Positions 33,354 through 45,297 are shown, numbered from the stretch's first letter. The stretch is DNA of 64,000 nucleotides from Rhodoferax sp. GW822-FHT02A01 (GCF_038784515.1 NZ_CP152376.1:2356001-2420000), one strand, 5' to 3'. Numbers and translations: made by a program. Notes: a model not told the origin generated them from the letters alone.

Positions 33354-34679
33354 ATGACACCTCAGGAAATCGTTGCCGAGCTCGACAAGCACATCGTAGG
33401 ACAGGGCAAGGCCAAGCGTGCCGTTGCCATCGCTTTGCGCAACCGCTGGCGGCGCCAGCAGGTGGAGTCCAAGCTGCGTGCCGAAATCACCCCCAAGAAC
33501 ATTCTGATGATTGGCCCGACTGGCGTGGGCAAGACCGAGATCGCGCGGCGCCTGGCACGTCTGGCCGATGCGCCCTTCATCAAGGTGGAAGCCACCAAGT
33601 TCACCGAAGTCGGTTACGTCGGCAAGGATGTGGACTCCATCGTCCGTGACCTGGCTGAAATCGCGGTCAAGCAGACCCGTGAGGCCGAGAAGATCAAAGT
33701 GCGGGCCCGGGCAGAGGATGCTGCCGAAGAGCGCATCCTGGACATCCTGATTCCCATGCCGCGCAACGAGTTCGGTTTTGCGTCTGGCGAGCCCACGCCT
33801 GAGAGCACCGCACGCCAGACCTTCCGCAAGAAGCTGCGTGAAGGCCAGCTGGCCGACCGCGAAATTGAAATCGATCTGCCGGTTGCATCGCCCCAGCTCG
33901 AAGTAATGGGCCCGCCCGGTATGGAAGAAGTGACGGAGCAGTTGCGTGGCATGTTTGGCCAGATGGGGCAGACCAAGCGCCAGACACGCAAGCTCAAGAT
34001 CGCTGAAGCGCAGAAGCTGCTGGTGGACGAAGAGGCGGCCAAGCTGGTCAATGAAGACGACATCAAGAGCCAGGCCATCCACATGATGGAGCAGAACGGC
34101 ATCGTTTTCATCGACGAAATCGACAAGGTCACCTCCCGCAGCGAAGGCAGTGGTGCAGAAGTCTCCCGCCAGGGCGTTCAGCGTGATCTGCTGCCGCTGG
34201 TGGAGGGCACCAGCGTGACCACCAAGTACGGCGTGGTCAAGACTGATCACATCCTGTTCGTGGCATCGGGTGCTTTTCACCTGAGCAAACCCAGCGACCT
34301 GATTCCGGAGCTGCAGGGGCGCTTCCCCATCCGCGTGGAATTGCAGTCGCTCTCGGTGGAAGACTTTGAAGCCATCCTCACCCAGACCCATGCCTCGCTC
34401 ACGCGCCAATACCAAGCCTTGCTGGCCACTGAGGATGTGAAGCTCGATTTCACGCCCGAAGGGATCACGCGGCTGGCCAAGATTGCCTTCGAGGTCAATG
34501 AGCGTACCGAGAACATTGGCGCACGTCGGCTGTCCACGGTGATGGAGCGGCTGCTGGATGACGTCAGCTTTGACGCGGCCTCCATGGCGGGCCAAACCGT
34601 GACCATCGATGCTGCCTATGTGGATGCTCGTTTGGCCGAGCTGAGCCAGAACGAAGACCTGTCCCGCTATATTTTGTAA
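33354..34679 (+). CDS. hslU: HslU ATPase/unfoldase
   Basis: A 441-residue AAA+ ATPase. The start [17 protein letters not shown] is family-typical; Walker A is GPTGVGKT (54-61), Walker [11 protein letters not shown], and the intermediate domain lies between. The extreme C-terminus SRYIL inserts into HslV, a diagnostic feature. It unfolds substrates and feeds them to HslV. It is encoded directly after hslV, and its end is followed by a 250-bp gap with the mraZ promoter. Confidence 0.97.
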   Translation: MTPQEIVAELDKHIVGQGKAKRAVAIALRNRWRRQQVESKLRAEITPKNILMIGPTGVGKTEIARRLARLADAPFIKVEATKFTEVGYVGKDVDSIVRDLAEIAVKQTREAEKIKVRARAEDAAEERILDILIPMPRNEFGFASGEPTPESTARQTFRKKLREGQLADREIEIDLPVASPQLEVMGPPGMEEVTEQLRGMFGQMGQTKRQTRKLKIAEAQKLLVDEEAAKLVNEDDIKSQAIHMMEQNGIVFIDEIDKVTSRSEGSGAEVSRQGVQRDLLPLVEGTSVTTKYGVVKTDHILFVASGAFHLSKPSDLIPELQGRFPIRVELQSLSVEDFEAILTQTHASLTRQYQALLATEDVKLDFTPEGITRLAKIAFEVNERTENIGARRLSTVMERLLDDVSFDAASMAGQTVTIDAAYVDARLAELSQNEDLSRYIL

Positions 34680-34821
34680 ATTACAAATAGGTAGTCGGCT
34701 TCAAGCTTCACTTTCAGTACCTCTGCTAAGTGCTTCATTTAGAACGGATTTTTGCTTGCATCAGCCTGCAAAACCGGCGCTAAGTCCTTGATTTCATTGG
34801 AAATTTTTCGCAATCGCCAGG

Positions 34822-34877
34822 TTGCAAGATGGCTGTTTGCTGGTACAGTGCAAAAAAGTGGAATTAAGTGGTAATAA
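34822..34877 (+). promoter_or_regulatory. mraZ (dcw) promoter with three MraZ-type repeats
   Basis: TTGCAA (34822-34827), 16-bp spacer and TACAGT (34844-34849) preceded by TGG, an extended -10. Starting at 34848, 34858 and 34868 are three 10-bp units: GTGCAAAAAA, GTGGAATTAA and GTGGTAATAA. MraZ represses its own operon by binding such GTGG-type repeats one helix turn apart. The rest of the gap 34680-34929 shows no gene. Confidence 0.7.
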
Positions 34878-34929
34878 ATGCCCTTAAACAGCCACTTCCC
34901 CGCAGGTTTTCAAAAAAGGGTGTGCTGTC

Positions 34930-35358
34930 GTGTTTCAAGGGGCTTCGTCTCTCAGTCTGGATGCAAAAGGTAGGCTCTCCGTGCCGACCCGGCATCGTGA
35001 CGTTCTGAGTGCGACCGCCAACGGACAGCTGACCATTACCAAGCACCCGCACGGGTGTCTCATGGTGTTCCCCCGCCCGGAGTGGGAGAAATTCCGTGAG
35101 CGCATCGCCGCACTGCCCATGTCTGCACAATGGTGGAAACGCATCTTTCTGGGTAACGCCATGGATGTGGAAATGGACGGCACTGGCAGGGTGTTGGTGT
35201 CACCTGAACTGCGCGAAGCGGCCGGCATCACCCGCGACACCATGCTGCTGGGTATGGGCAACCACTTCGAGCTGTGGGACAAGGCCCTGTACGACGCCGA
35301 GGAAGCCAAGGCCATGCAGGGCGATATGCCCGATGTCTTCAAGGACTTTTCGTTTTAA
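34930..35358 (+). CDS. mraZ: Transcriptional repressor MraZ
   Basis: A 142-residue protein with two SpoVT/AbrB-like halves: [20 protein letters not shown] at the start and [21 protein letters not shown] in the second half, each with the DxKGR-type motif. It forms rings and controls the dcw operon. Start is GTG 34930. It is the first gene of the cluster; rsmH follows after 8 bases. The repeats upstream fit self-regulation. Confidence 0.95.
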   Translation: MFQGASSLSLDAKGRLSVPTRHRDVLSATANGQLTITKHPHGCLMVFPRPEWEKFRERIAALPMSAQWWKRIFLGNAMDVEMDGTGRVLVSPELREAAGITRDTMLLGMGNHFELWDKALYDAEEAKAMQGDMPDVFKDFSF

Positions 35359-35366
35359 GGCCCACG

Positions 35367-36308
35367 GTGGAAACAACATGGAACCATGCCACCGTATTGT
35401 TGAACGAGGCGGTAGATGCATTGTTCAACGACGGTGGTCAACCTTACCCGGACGCAGCAGATGGCACCTACGTGGACGCCACCTTCGGGCGCGGCGGCCA
35501 TTCGCGCCTGATTCTTTCGCGCCTGTCACCAGCGGGGCGTCTGATCGCCTTCGACAAGGACCCGCAGGCGGTGGCCGAGGCCGCCTCCATCGTGGACCCG
35601 CGTTTTTCCATTCGGCATCAGGGTTTTGCGAATCTGGGCGAGTTGCCCGCGGGCAGCGTCAGTGGCCTGTTGATGGACCTGGGTGTGAGTTCGCCGCAGA
35701 TCGACAACCCCGAGCGGGGGTTCAGTTTTCGTTTTGAAGGGCCGCTGGACATGCGTATGGATACCACGCGTGGCGAGAGTGTGGCGCAGTGGCTGGCAAC
35801 AGCAGAAGTCAATCAAATCACGGAGGTGATACGTGAATATGGTGAAGAACGGTTTGCTGGGGCAATTGCAAAGGCGATTGTTGCTCGCCGACAGGAACGG
35901 GGGCCTTTTTCAACCACCACCGAACTGGCCCAACTCGTGGCTGACACGGTCAAAACCCGCGAGCCGGGCAAGGACCCTGCAACGCGCACATTTCAGGCTT
36001 TTCGGATTTTCATCAACGCCGAGCTTGAAGAGCTGCAACAAGCGCTAGAGGCGAGTCTGAACGTGTTGCAGCCCGGAGGACGTTTGGCAGTGATCAGCTT
36101 CCATTCGCTGGAAGACCGCATCGTTAAGCAATTCATCGCCAAACACTCACGCGAGGAGTACGACCGGCGCGCGCCTTTTGCTGCACCCAAGGTCATGCAA
36201 CTCAAATCGCTGGGCCGCATCAAACCCGGCGATGAAGAAGTCAAAGGCAATCCGCGCTCCCGCAGCGCCATCATGCGCGTGGCGCAGAGGGTGGGAGCGC
36301 TGTCATGA
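35367..36308 (+). CDS. rsmH: 16S rRNA m4C1402 methyltransferase RsmH
   Basis: A 313-residue SAM methyltransferase. The N-terminus [17 protein letters not shown] and SAM motif [16 protein letters not shown] are typical, as are [20 protein letters not shown] and [13 protein letters not shown]. It methylates N4 of C1402 in the decoding centre. No ATG in this frame lies near the expected N-terminus; GTG 35367 gives the right length. It overlaps ftsL by four bases. Confidence 0.95.
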   Translation: METTWNHATVLLNEAVDALFNDGGQPYPDAADGTYVDATFGRGGHSRLILSRLSPAGRLIAFDKDPQAVAEAASIVDPRFSIRHQGFANLGELPAGSVSGLLMDLGVSSPQIDNPERGFSFRFEGPLDMRMDTTRGESVAQWLATAEVNQITEVIREYGEERFAGAIAKAIVARRQERGPFSTTTELAQLVADTVKTREPGKDPATRTFQAFRIFINAELEELQQALEASLNVLQPGGRLAVISFHSLEDRIVKQFIAKHSREEYDRRAPFAAPKVMQLKSLGRIKPGDEEVKGNPRSRSAIMRVAQRVGALS

Positions 36309-36652
36309 CAAGGATCAACTTGATGCTGCTGCTCGCCGTAGTGGCCAGCGCCATCTATCTGGTCAACGTCCAGTACGAGTCGCGTCGCCTGTTCACCGAG
36401 CTGGACAAGGCGCAGAACGAAGAGCGCCGCCTGTCCAGCGAACTGGAGCAGCTCAAGGTCGAGAAGCGCGCGGAAGCCACCTCGGCACGGGTGGAGAAGC
36501 TGGCGCGCGAAAAATTGCAGATGCGCCTGGTGCAACCGGCTATCACCACGTACGTGAGCTATGGTGACGCTGCGTCAGCACCCAAGAACACGGCCCAAGG
36601 CGCCGTCACCTCTGCTCCGCTGGCAACGGCCTCTGCAGGAGCCAGGCAATGA
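36305..36652 (+). CDS. ftsL: Cell division protein FtsL
   Basis: A 115-residue bitopic protein: a short cytoplasmic start, one transmembrane helix (about 5-22), then a periplasmic leucine-zipper-like coiled coil (about 25-75, [20 protein letters not shown]). It forms the FtsQLB complex that activates FtsWI. The C-terminal 35 residues are Ala/Ser/Thr-rich and look disordered. ATGA overlaps with rsmH and ftsI. Confidence 0.9.
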   Translation: MTRINLMLLLAVVASAIYLVNVQYESRRLFTELDKAQNEERRLSSELEQLKVEKRAEATSARVEKLAREKLQMRLVQPAITTYVSYGDAASAPKNTAQGAVTSAPLATASAGARQ

Positions 36653-38394
36653 GCCGCAGCGTGCGTTACACCTCCAGCCCCTTGTTGGCCAGCCGCACGC
36701 CGGTGTGGCGCAGCAAGTTTGTGGTGGCCGCCATTGCCCTGGCCTTCTGCGGGCTGGTGGCGCGTGCCGCCTATATCCAGGTCTATGCCAACGATTTCTT
36801 CCAGCGCCAGGGCGAGGTGCGCTTTGCGCGCACGCTGGAGCTGCCGGCCTATCGCGGACGCATTCTGGACCGCAACGGCCTGATTCTGGCTTCCAGCGTC
36901 CCGGCGCCCAGCATCTGGGCCATTCCCGATGACGTGGACACCGACGGTGAAAAGGCCAAGCTGCAAACCCTGGCCAAGCTGCTGGAAATGCCCTATGCCG
37001 ACCTGGCCAAGAAGCTGGACGAAGACAAGTCCTTTGTCTGGATCAAGCGCCAGGTGGATGCCGACATCGCCAAGGAAATCGCCGCGCTCAACATCAAGGG
37101 CATCTACCAGCGCAAGGAATACAAGCGCCAGTACCCCGAAGGTGAAGCCGCAGCCCACGTCGTGGGCTTTACCAATGTGGAAGACAACGGCCAGGAAGGT
37201 GTGGAGCTGCTCTACAACAAGCGATTGCTGGGCAAGCCCGGCATGCGCCGCGTGATCAAAGACCGCCTGGGTCGCGCCGTGGAAGACGTGGGTGAAATCG
37301 TGCCGCCGGTGGACGGCCAGGACATCCAGCTCAGCATCGACAGCAAGGTGCAGTTCTTTGCCTATGAAAAGCTCAAGGATGCGGTGCTGACCAACCGCGC
37401 CCAGGCTGGCAGCGTGGTGGTGCTGGACGCCATCACCGGCGAAGTGCTGGCGTTGGCCAACTACCCCAGCTACGTGCCTGACAAGCGCCAGAACCTTACC
37501 GGTGCGCAGCTGCGCAACCGCGCCCTGACCGACACTTTCGAGCCGGGCTCGGTCATGAAGCCCTTTACCGTGGGCCTGGCGCTCAACACCGGTCGCGTCA
37601 AACCCTCTACGGTGATTGACACTTCGCCAGGTAGCTGGAGCATCACCGGAGTCACCATCCACGATGCCCACCCCCATGGCGCGTTGACGGTGCAGCAGGT
37701 GATTCAGGTGTCCAGCAACGTGGGCACTGCCAAGATCGCCATGCAGATGCCTGCCAGCGAGATGTGGGAAACCTTCTCGCAGGCTGGTTTCGGCCAGAAG
37801 CCGCAGATCGAATTCCCCGGAGTGGTATCGGGCCGGTTGCGTCCCTATTCCAAATGGCGTCCCATCGAGCAGGCCACGCAATCCTACGGCTACGGCCTGT
37901 CTGCCTCGTTGTTCCAGATGGTGCGTTCCTACACCGTGTTTTCGCATGACGGCCAGATCATTCCGGCGACCTTGCTGAAGAACTCCGAGCCGGCGGTGGG
38001 TGTCAGTGTGTTCAAGCCGGAAACCGCTGCCGAAATCCGCAAGATGCTGCAAATGGCCGCAGGGTCTGGCGGCACCGGCCCCAAAGCCCAGACACAGGGC
38101 TATTCCGTGGGCGGCAAGTCCGGCACGGCCTACAAGCAGCAGGGCAAGGGCTACGGCAGTGACGGCAACCGCAAATACCGTGGCTGGTTCGTGGGCATGG
38201 CGCCCATCGACAAGCCGCGCATCATCGTCGGCGTGATGCTGGATGAGCCCAGCGCGGGCAAGTACTTTGGCGGTGACGTGGCAGCCCCCGTATTCAGCGA
38301 GACGGTGCAGCAGACCTTGCGTCTGCTCAATGTGCAGCCTGATATGGCGGTGCGCCCCAACATCGTGGCCAGTGCGGTGGAGGAGAGCTTCTGA
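36649..38394 (+). CDS. ftsI: Peptidoglycan transpeptidase FtsI (PBP3)
   Basis: A 581-residue septal class B PBP. One N-terminal membrane helix (about 23-43), a non-catalytic dimerisation domain with RGRILDRNG, and the transpeptidase domain: SVMK (Ser301-Lys304), SSN (355-357) and KSGT (490-493). It cross-links septal peptidoglycan with FtsW as partner polymerase. It overlaps ftsL by four bases and murE by one. Confidence 0.96.
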   Translation: MSRSVRYTSSPLLASRTPVWRSKFVVAAIALAFCGLVARAAYIQVYANDFFQRQGEVRFARTLELPAYRGRILDRNGLILASSVPAPSIWAIPDDVDTDGEKAKLQTLAKLLEMPYADLAKKLDEDKSFVWIKRQVDADIAKEIAALNIKGIYQRKEYKRQYPEGEAAAHVVGFTNVEDNGQEGVELLYNKRLLGKPGMRRVIKDRLGRAVEDVGEIVPPVDGQDIQLSIDSKVQFFAYEKLKDAVLTNRAQAGSVVVLDAITGEVLALANYPSYVPDKRQNLTGAQLRNRALTDTFEPGSVMKPFTVGLALNTGRVKPSTVIDTSPGSWSITGVTIHDAHPHGALTVQQVIQVSSNVGTAKIAMQMPASEMWETFSQAGFGQKPQIEFPGVVSGRLRPYSKWRPIEQATQSYGYGLSASLFQMVRSYTVFSHDGQIIPATLLKNSEPAVGVSVFKPETAAEIRKMLQMAAGSGGTGPKAQTQGYSVGGKSGTAYKQQGKGYGSDGNRKYRGWFVGMAPIDKPRIIVGVMLDEPSAGKYFGGDVAAPVFSETVQQTLRLLNVQPDMAVRPNIVASAVEESF

Positions 38395-39917
38395 TGCTGA
38401 CGACTTCTACCCAGGCCGTACGCTGGCTGCGACAGCATGTCACCGGCATGCTGCGCACGGACAGCCGCAAGGTGCAACCAGGCGACGGCTTCATTGCCTG
38501 GCCCGGCGCGGCCGTGGATGGTCGCTCCTTTGTGGAGTCCGCCCTGCAGTCGGGTGCAAATGCCTGCCTGGTGGAAGCGCAAGGCGCAGAGCAGTTCGCC
38601 CTGCCCCAGGAAGGCGTGGAATGCTTCCAGGGTCTGAAGGCCGCCACCGGCCCCATCGCTGCCGAATATTTTGGCCATCCCTCACAGGAGCTGGCTGTAT
38701 TGGCCGTCACGGGCACTAACGGCAAGACCTCCTCCGCATGGTGGCTGGCCCAAGCCCTGTCTGCAGTGGAGGGTGACAAGGCCATGCCCTGCGGCATGGT
38801 CGGCACCTTGGGTGTCGGGCGTCCGCCTGCAGCCGGTTCCGCGACCGGACATGCGCACGACGCGGTGGTGTCCACCGGCTTGACCACGCCTGACCCGGTG
38901 CAACTGCAAAACGCACTGCGCCGTTTTGTTGACGATGGGTTGAAGGCCTGCGCCATGGAGGCTTCGAGCATTGGCATCGAAGAAGGCCGCATGGATGGCA
39001 CCCAGATCCGCGTGGCGCTGTTCACCAACTTCACGCAGGACCATCTGGACTACCACGGCAGCATGGACGCGTACTGGCAGGCCAAGCGCCGCCTGTTTGC
39101 CTGGCCGGGCCTGCAAGCCGTGGTCCTCAATGTCGATGACGTGCGCGGAGCGGAGCTGGCTGCGTCATTGGTGGACAGTGCGCTGGATGTATGGACGGTT
39201 TCCACCGTGCGTAGCGCCCGCCTGCAAGCCCGCAACATCGCCTACCAGGCTAGTGGCATCTGTTTTGACGTGGTGGAGGGCAACGAGTCCATCCCCGTGC
39301 GCACCCATCTGATTGGCAGCTACAACGTGTCCAATCTGCTGGGCGTGCTGGGAGCCATGCGCGCGCTCGGCATCGCACTGGCGGACGCGGTGCAGGCCTG
39401 CAGCCAATTGCACGCCGTACCCGGCCGCATGGAGTGTCTGGGGGCTGCGAACCAGCCGCTGGTGGCAGTGGACTATGCCCACACACCCGATGCACTGGAC
39501 CATGCGCTGCAGGCCCTGCGCCCCATGGTGCAGGCGCGCGGCGGCAAGCTCTGGTGCGTGTTCGGTTGCGGAGGTGACCGCGATACCTCCAAGCGTCCGC
39601 TCATGGGTGCGATTGCGGCCAAGCTGGCGGACCAGGTGGTGGTCACCAGCGACAACCCGCGCAGCGAAAAACCCGAGGCCATCATTGCGCAAATCCTGCT
39701 GGGCCTGCCGCCCTGCAACGCAGTCGTGGTGCAGTCGGACCGGGCTCTGGCCATTGCCCAGACCGTGGCCAAGGCGGCGGCGCAGGACGTGGTGCTGATT
39801 GCCGGCAAGGGCCACGAGTCCACACAGGAAATTGCCGGCGTCAAGACCGCGTTCTCGGACGTGGCTCACGCAGCACGCGCCCTGCAGCAATGGCACGCAG
39901 TGGAGGGTGGACTATGA
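38394..39917 (+). CDS. murE: UDP-MurNAc-tripeptide synthetase MurE
   Basis: A 507-residue Mur ligase that adds meso-diaminopimelate to UDP-MurNAc-L-Ala-D-Glu. ATP loop GTNGKTSS; the motif DNPR in TSDNPRSEKPEAI marks specificity for meso-DAP over lysine. The ligase core HTPDALDHAL and GKGHE near the end are also present. It overlaps ftsI by one base and murF by four. DapF upstream makes its amino acid substrate. Confidence 0.96.
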   Translation: MLTTSTQAVRWLRQHVTGMLRTDSRKVQPGDGFIAWPGAAVDGRSFVESALQSGANACLVEAQGAEQFALPQEGVECFQGLKAATGPIAAEYFGHPSQELAVLAVTGTNGKTSSAWWLAQALSAVEGDKAMPCGMVGTLGVGRPPAAGSATGHAHDAVVSTGLTTPDPVQLQNALRRFVDDGLKACAMEASSIGIEEGRMDGTQIRVALFTNFTQDHLDYHGSMDAYWQAKRRLFAWPGLQAVVLNVDDVRGAELAASLVDSALDVWTVSTVRSARLQARNIAYQASGICFDVVEGNESIPVRTHLIGSYNVSNLLGVLGAMRALGIALADAVQACSQLHAVPGRMECLGAANQPLVAVDYAHTPDALDHALQALRPMVQARGGKLWCVFGCGGDRDTSKRPLMGAIAAKLADQVVVTSDNPRSEKPEAIIAQILLGLPPCNAVVVQSDRALAIAQTVAKAAAQDVVLIAGKGHESTQEIAGVKTAFSDVAHAARALQQWHAVEGGL

Positions 39918-41320
39918 GCACGATGATGCAATTGCAAACGGCAGTGCCATGGCTGCAAGGCGCCACCCTGGTGGGTGACGGCAGCATCGATGTGCTGCGC
40001 CTGCATACCGACACCCGCACCATCGAACGTGGCGACCTGTTCCTCGCGCTTCAGGGCGAGAAGTTTGATGCCAACACCATGCTGCACGATGCCTGCAAGG
40101 CGGGGGCTTCGGCGCTGATTTGTCATGCTGGCCTGGGCGCGGATCGCTACCCCGAAGGCGTGCCCCGCATCGAAGTGGCCGACACCCGTGTGGCACTGGC
40201 CGAGCTGGCCCGTGGCTGGCGTGCGCAGTTCTCCTTGCCGCTGATTGCGGTGACCGGCAGCAACGGCAAGACCACGGTCACGCAGATGATTGCCAGCATT
40301 CTTGCGGCAGCGGCGGGGGATGACGCACTGGCCACCCGCGGCAATCTGAACAACGACATCGGCGTGCCGCTTACCGTGCTGCGCCTGCGTCCCCACCACC
40401 GCATTGCCGTGGTGGAGCTGGGCATGAACCACCCCGGTGAAATTGCCGCACTGGCGCATGTTGCCCAACCCACGGTGGCGCTGGTCAACAACGCGCAGCG
40501 TGAGCACCTGGAATTCATGCAGACGGTGCAGGCCGTGGCAGAAGAGAACGGCTCGGTGATCACCCTGCTGCCCACGGATGGCACCGCGGTGTTCCCTTCG
40601 GACGATGCGTTCACTCCGCTGTGGGCCGACTTGGCCGCAACGCGCCGCACTGTGCGCTTCTCCCTGCAGCCTGGTCAGCAGACCAACGACGTGGGTTGTC
40701 TGTCCGCTCATTGGGCCGATGGAGCCTGGGCCGTTCAGGCTCGCGCTCTGGAGCAGAACTTTGCATTCAGACTGCACATTGCCGGCCGCCACAACGTCAA
40801 GAACGCGTTGGCCGCTTCCGCATGTGCGCTCGCAGCCGGTGTGTCCGTGGACGCTGTAGTGCAGGGACTGGAGCGCTTCACCCCGGTCAAAGGCCGCTCG
40901 CGTGCCGTGGCTCTGCACAGTGCAGACCGCACCCGTACCCTGGTGGACGACACCTACAACGCCAACCCCGATTCGGTACGCGCCGCCATTGCCGTGCTCG
41001 CCGAGCTGCCCGCGCCGCGCCTGCTGGTGCTGGGCGACATGGGCGAAGTGGGCGAGCAGGGCCCTGCGTTCCACACCGAAACAGGTGCCGAAGCCAAGGC
41101 ATCGGGCATCGAACATTTCTTTGCCATGGGTACGCTGGCCCGGCATGCCGTGGACGCCTTTGCGGGCGCGCAGCACTTTGACAGCATCGATGCGCTCAAT
41201 GCCGCCGTGCTGCAACAGCTGCCGCAGGTCAACAGCGTGCTGGTCAAAGGCTCGCGCTTCATGCGCATGGAGCGTGTGGTCGAGGCGCTAACCCAAGCAG
41301 CAGGCAAAGGTCAACCATGA
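39914..41320 (+). CDS. murF: UDP-MurNAc-pentapeptide synthetase MurF
   Basis: A 468-residue Mur ligase adding D-Ala-D-Ala to the tripeptide precursor. The ATP loop is [18 protein letters not shown] and the C-terminal [15 protein letters not shown] are MurF-specific. ATG 39914 overlaps the murE stop. It uses the dipeptide made by Ddl encoded later in the same cluster. mraY follows after 28 bases with its own GAGG site. Confidence 0.95.
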   Translation: MSTMMQLQTAVPWLQGATLVGDGSIDVLRLHTDTRTIERGDLFLALQGEKFDANTMLHDACKAGASALICHAGLGADRYPEGVPRIEVADTRVALAELARGWRAQFSLPLIAVTGSNGKTTVTQMIASILAAAAGDDALATRGNLNNDIGVPLTVLRLRPHHRIAVVELGMNHPGEIAALAHVAQPTVALVNNAQREHLEFMQTVQAVAEENGSVITLLPTDGTAVFPSDDAFTPLWADLAATRRTVRFSLQPGQQTNDVGCLSAHWADGAWAVQARALEQNFAFRLHIAGRHNVKNALAASACALAAGVSVDAVVQGLERFTPVKGRSRAVALHSADRTRTLVDDTYNANPDSVRAAIAVLAELPAPRLLVLGDMGEVGEQGPAFHTETGAEAKASGIEHFFAMGTLARHAVDAFAGAQHFDSIDALNAAVLQQLPQVNSVLVKGSRFMRMERVVEALTQAAGKGQP

Positions 41321-41348
41321 CACAACAGAACAACAACGAGGTATTTTC

Positions 41349-42527
41349 ATGCTGCTGACATTGGCCCAATGGTTGCAGAGCCTGTCGCCGGAGTTCGGAT
41401 TCTTCCGGGTGTTCCAGTACATCACCTTCCGTGCGGTGATGGCCGCGCTCACGGCCTTGCTGATCGGTCTATGGGCCGGTCCCATGGTGATCCGGCGCCT
41501 GACCGAACTCAAGATCGGCCAGCCCATACGCGGTTACGGCATGGAAAGCCACCTGAGCAAGAGCGGCACGCCCACCATGGGGGGCGTGCTGATCCTGCTG
41601 TCGATAGCCGTATCCACCCTGCTGTGGTTTGACTGGCACAACCGTTTCGTCTGGATCGTGTTGCTGGTCACGCTGGGCTTTGGCGCCATCGGCTGGGTCG
41701 ACGACTGGCGCAAGGTGGTGCACAAGGATCCTGAGGGCATGCGCTCACGCGAGAAGTATTTCTGGCAATCGCTGATCGGCCTGCTGGCCGCTTTGTATTT
41801 GATGTTCTGCATTTCTGAGAACTCCAACCTGCGCGTGATGCAGCTGTTCTTCCAGTGGATCAGTTCCGGCTTCGATGTGAGCCTGCCACCCAAGGCCGGC
41901 CTGATGCTGCCGTTCTTCAAGGAAGTGAGCTATCCGCTGGGCGCGCTGGGCTTTGTGGTGTTGACTTACCTGGTCATCGTGGGCGCCAGCAATGCGGTGA
42001 ATCTGACTGACGGGCTCGACGGCCTGGCCATCATGCCGGTGGTGCTGGTGGGCTCTGCGCTGGGTGTGTTTGCCTATGTGACCGGTAGCTCGGTGTATTC
42101 CAAGTACCTGTTCTTCCCCTACATCCCCGGCTCCGGCGAGCTGATGATTTTCTGCTCGGCACTGGCCGGTGCAGGGCTGGCCTTTTTATGGTTCAACACC
42201 CATCCCGCGCAGGTGTTCATGGGCGACGTGGGCGCGTTGGCGCTGGGCGCCGCATTGGGCACGGTGGCGGTCATCGTGCGCCAGGAAATCGTGCTGGCCA
42301 TCATGGGCGGCATCTTCGTGGTGGAGGCGCTGTCGGTCATGCTGCAGGTGACCTACTTCAAATACACCAAGAAGAAATTCGGTGCGGGCAAGCGGCTGCT
42401 GAAGATGGCGCCGCTGCACCACCATTTTGAAAAAGAGGGCTGGAAAGAGACCCAGGTGGTGGTGCGCTTCTGGATCATCACCATCCTGCTGTGCCTGATC
42501 GGCCTGTCCACCTTGAAGCTGCGTTAA
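41349..42527 (+). CDS. mraY: Phospho-MurNAc-pentapeptide translocase MraY
   Basis: A 392-residue inner-membrane enzyme with about ten helices that attaches the precursor to undecaprenyl phosphate to make lipid I. Active-site motifs: GWVDDWRK (aspartate pair), [10 protein letters not shown] and [11 protein letters not shown], and the late PLHHHFE. Length is that of long beta-proteobacterial MraY. A ribosome binding site GAGG lies ahead of ATG 41349. Confidence 0.96.
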   Translation: MLLTLAQWLQSLSPEFGFFRVFQYITFRAVMAALTALLIGLWAGPMVIRRLTELKIGQPIRGYGMESHLSKSGTPTMGGVLILLSIAVSTLLWFDWHNRFVWIVLLVTLGFGAIGWVDDWRKVVHKDPEGMRSREKYFWQSLIGLLAALYLMFCISENSNLRVMQLFFQWISSGFDVSLPPKAGLMLPFFKEVSYPLGALGFVVLTYLVIVGASNAVNLTDGLDGLAIMPVVLVGSALGVFAYVTGSSVYSKYLFFPYIPGSGELMIFCSALAGAGLAFLWFNTHPAQVFMGDVGALALGAALGTVAVIVRQEIVLAIMGGIFVVEALSVMLQVTYFKYTKKKFGAGKRLLKMAPLHHHFEKEGWKETQVVVRFWIITILLCLIGLSTLKLR

Positions 42528-42532
42528 CGAAC

Positions 42533-44047
42533 ATGAACAACTTACGCGATCAACAAGTCATGGTCTTGGGGCTGGGCGCCTCGGGCCTGGCCATGGCGCG
42601 TTGGTGCGTGCGTCACGGCGCGCAGGTCACCGTCGTGGACACCCGTGCCGAGCCGCCCCAGCTCCAGACGCTGCAGCAGGAGCACCCTGCGGTGCAGTTT
42701 GTGCATTCGCAGTTCGTTCCTTCCCTGATCGAAGGCAGCCCGGTGCGTGCCGTCTTCAAGAGCCCGGGCCTGAGTCCCGCCGATACCGATGCACTGATGG
42801 CCACGGCCCAGGGTCTGGGTCTGTGGGTGGGTGGTGAGCTCACCTTGTTTGCGCAGGCCCTCAAGGACCTGGCAGAGAGCCAGCAATACGCACCCAAGGT
42901 CCTGGCCATCACCGGCACCAACGGCAAGACCACAGTCACTTCGCTCACCGGGCACCTGGTGCGCTGGGCCGGCAAGACGGCCGCTGTGGCCGGCAACATC
43001 GGCCCCACCTTGCTCGACACACTCGCCAAAGCGCTGGATGAGCAGGCCTTGCCCGAGTTCTGGGTGCTGGAACTCTCCAGCTTCCAGCTCGATCTTCCCA
43101 GCGGCCTGGAGCCCACGGCAGCAACCGTGCTCAACGTGACCCAGGACCATCTGGACTGGCATGGCGACATGCAGGCCTATGCCAAGGCCAAGTCGCATAT
43201 CTTTGGTAACACCGGCCTCATGGTGTTGAACCGCGAAGACGCCACCGTGATGGCCATGCGTCCCGAGCCGGTGCGCGTGAAGTTGCAGCGTCCGGTGGAG
43301 CGGCCCTATGTAAGCTTTGGCACCGATATGCCACAGCGCCCCGGCGACTTCGGCATCGAGGAAGTCAATGGCATGACCTGGCTGGTGCGCGCCCTGGAGG
43401 CCGATGAGACGCGCAAGAAATTCAAGGACGCGGAGGAGCTGCACATCCAGCGCCTGATGCCGGCCGATGCACTGCGCATCCGTGGGCGCCACAACGCGGG
43501 CAACGCTCTGGCCGCCCTGGCACTGTGCTCGGCTGCCGGCTGCGCGCTGGGCCCGATTCTTTTTGGCCTGCGTGAATACCGTGGTGAACCGCACCGGGTC
43601 GAGAGCGTGGGCATTCTCAATGGTGTGGAATTCTTCGACGACAGCAAGGGCACCAATGTGGGCGCCACAGTGGCCGCACTGCGCGGCCTGGGCGAGGAAC
43701 GCAAGCTGGTGTTGATTCTGGGCGGCGAAGGCAAGGGCCAGGACTTCTCGCCGCTGGCCGCACCGGTGGCGCGCCATGTGCGCAGCGTGGTGCTGATTGG
43801 CCGCGATGCGCCGCTGATCCGTCAGGCGTTGGCCGATACCGGCATTCCCCTGCTGGATGCCAGCAGCATGGAAGACGCGGTAGCCCAGTCCAACCGCGCG
43901 GCCCATGCAGGCGACGCGGTGCTGCTGTCACCTGCCTGCGCCAGCTTTGACATGTTCAAGGACTACGCCCACCGTGCTCAGTGCTTTGTGGACGCGGTGC
44001 GCAACTTGGCGCTGGAAAACGGCACCGAGCTGGAGCAAAGTCAATGA
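42533..44047 (+). CDS. murD: UDP-MurNAc-L-Ala-D-Glu ligase MurD
   Basis: A 504-residue Mur ligase adding D-glutamate. The N-terminal Rossmann domain begins [19 protein letters not shown]; the ATP loop is [25 protein letters not shown] and [15 protein letters not shown] are typical MurD C-terminal motifs. It is about 60 residues longer than the E. coli enzyme. ATG 42533 lies five bases after mraY. It overlaps ftsW by four bases. Confidence 0.95.
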   Translation: MNNLRDQQVMVLGLGASGLAMARWCVRHGAQVTVVDTRAEPPQLQTLQQEHPAVQFVHSQFVPSLIEGSPVRAVFKSPGLSPADTDALMATAQGLGLWVGGELTLFAQALKDLAESQQYAPKVLAITGTNGKTTVTSLTGHLVRWAGKTAAVAGNIGPTLLDTLAKALDEQALPEFWVLELSSFQLDLPSGLEPTAATVLNVTQDHLDWHGDMQAYAKAKSHIFGNTGLMVLNREDATVMAMRPEPVRVKLQRPVERPYVSFGTDMPQRPGDFGIEEVNGMTWLVRALEADETRKKFKDAEELHIQRLMPADALRIRGRHNAGNALAALALCSAAGCALGPILFGLREYRGEPHRVESVGILNGVEFFDDSKGTNVGATVAALRGLGEERKLVLILGGEGKGQDFSPLAAPVARHVRSVVLIGRDAPLIRQALADTGIPLLDASSMEDAVAQSNRAAHAGDAVLLSPACASFDMFKDYAHRAQCFVDAVRNLALENGTELEQSQ

Positions 44048-45297
44048 GCGCCATGGCAAGCACCATCAAGGGCTGGTTCACCCGTGGGGCGGACGGGGCC
44101 GCGGCATTGCCGGTACGTCTGGGCGGTCGCGGGTCCTTCTCCACGCCCACCCGTTCGGTACAGGTGCGCGGCTTTGATCAGCCGCTGGTCTGGGTCACGG
44201 TCAGCCTGTTGCTGTGGGGCCTGGTGATGGTGTATTCGGCATCCATTGCCATGCCCGACAACCCGCGCTTTGCCAACTATGCGCACACCCATTTTCTGAT
44301 CCGTCACATTGCATCGATTGGTGTGGCATTTGTCGCGGCACTGCTGGCGTTCCAGGTGCCGGTGCAGACCTGGGAAAAGGTTGCCCCCTACCTGTTCATC
44401 GCCTCGTTGGTGCTGCTGATGCTGGTGCTGATTCCGTTCATCGGTAAAGGCGTCAACGGCGCACGGCGCTGGATTGCGCTGGGCATTCTCAACTTCCAGC
44501 CCTCGGAGCTGGCCAAGTTTGCCGTGGTGCTGTACGCAGCCGACTACATGGTGCGCAAGATGGAAGTGAAGGAGCGCTTCTTCCGCGCGGTGATGCCGAT
44601 GGGCATTGCGGTGGCGGTGATTGGTCTCTTGCTGCTGGCCGAGCCCGACATGGGAGCCTTCATGGTGATTGCCGTGATTGCCATGGGCATTCTGTTTCTG
44701 GGTGGCGTGAACGCCCGCATGTTCTTCCTGATTGCCGCCATCCTGGTGGTGGCCTTCGGTCTGATGATTGCCCTGTCCGAATGGCGGCGCGAACGCATTT
44801 TTGCCTACCTCAACCCCTGGGACGACCGTTACTCCATGGGCAAGGGTTACCAGCTTTCGCATTCGCTGATCGCCATAGGGCGCGGCGAAATTTTTGGCGT
44901 GGGCCTGGGCGGCAGTGTGGAAAAGCTGCACTGGTTGCCCGAGGCGCACACCGACTTCCTGCTGGCCGTCATCGGTGAAGAGTTCGGTCTGGTGGGCGTG
45001 GTCACGGTGATCTGCCTGTTCCTGTGGCTGACCCGCCGCCTCATGCACATCGGCCGCCAGGCCATCGCGCTGGACCGCGTGTTTGCCGGTCTGGTGGCGC
45101 AGGGCCTGGGCCTGTGGATGGGCTTCCAGTCCTTCATCAACATGGGCGTGAACCTGGGCGCTCTGCCCACCAAGGGCCTGACCTTGCCACTCATGAGCTA
45201 TGGCGGTTCGGCCATCCTGATCAACCTCATTGCTATCGCCGTGGTGCTACGCATTGACTATGAAAACAGGCAACTCATGCACGGAGGCCGGGTATGA
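44044..45297 (+). CDS. ftsW: Septal peptidoglycan polymerase FtsW
   Basis: A 417-residue SEDS-family glycosyltransferase with about ten membrane helices after a cytoplasmic N-terminal region of about 45 residues. Signature regions: [45 protein letters not shown] and LPLMSYGGS. It polymerises lipid II at the septum with FtsI. ATGA overlaps on both sides (murD, murG). Confidence 0.96.
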   Translation: MSAMASTIKGWFTRGADGAAALPVRLGGRGSFSTPTRSVQVRGFDQPLVWVTVSLLLWGLVMVYSASIAMPDNPRFANYAHTHFLIRHIASIGVAFVAALLAFQVPVQTWEKVAPYLFIASLVLLMLVLIPFIGKGVNGARRWIALGILNFQPSELAKFAVVLYAADYMVRKMEVKERFFRAVMPMGIAVAVIGLLLLAEPDMGAFMVIAVIAMGILFLGGVNARMFFLIAAILVVAFGLMIALSEWRRERIFAYLNPWDDRYSMGKGYQLSHSLIAIGRGEIFGVGLGGSVEKLHWLPEAHTDFLLAVIGEEFGLVGVVTVICLFLWLTRRLMHIGRQAIALDRVFAGLVAQGLGLWMGFQSFINMGVNLGALPTKGLTLPLMSYGGSAILINLIAIAVVLRIDYENRQLMHGGRV

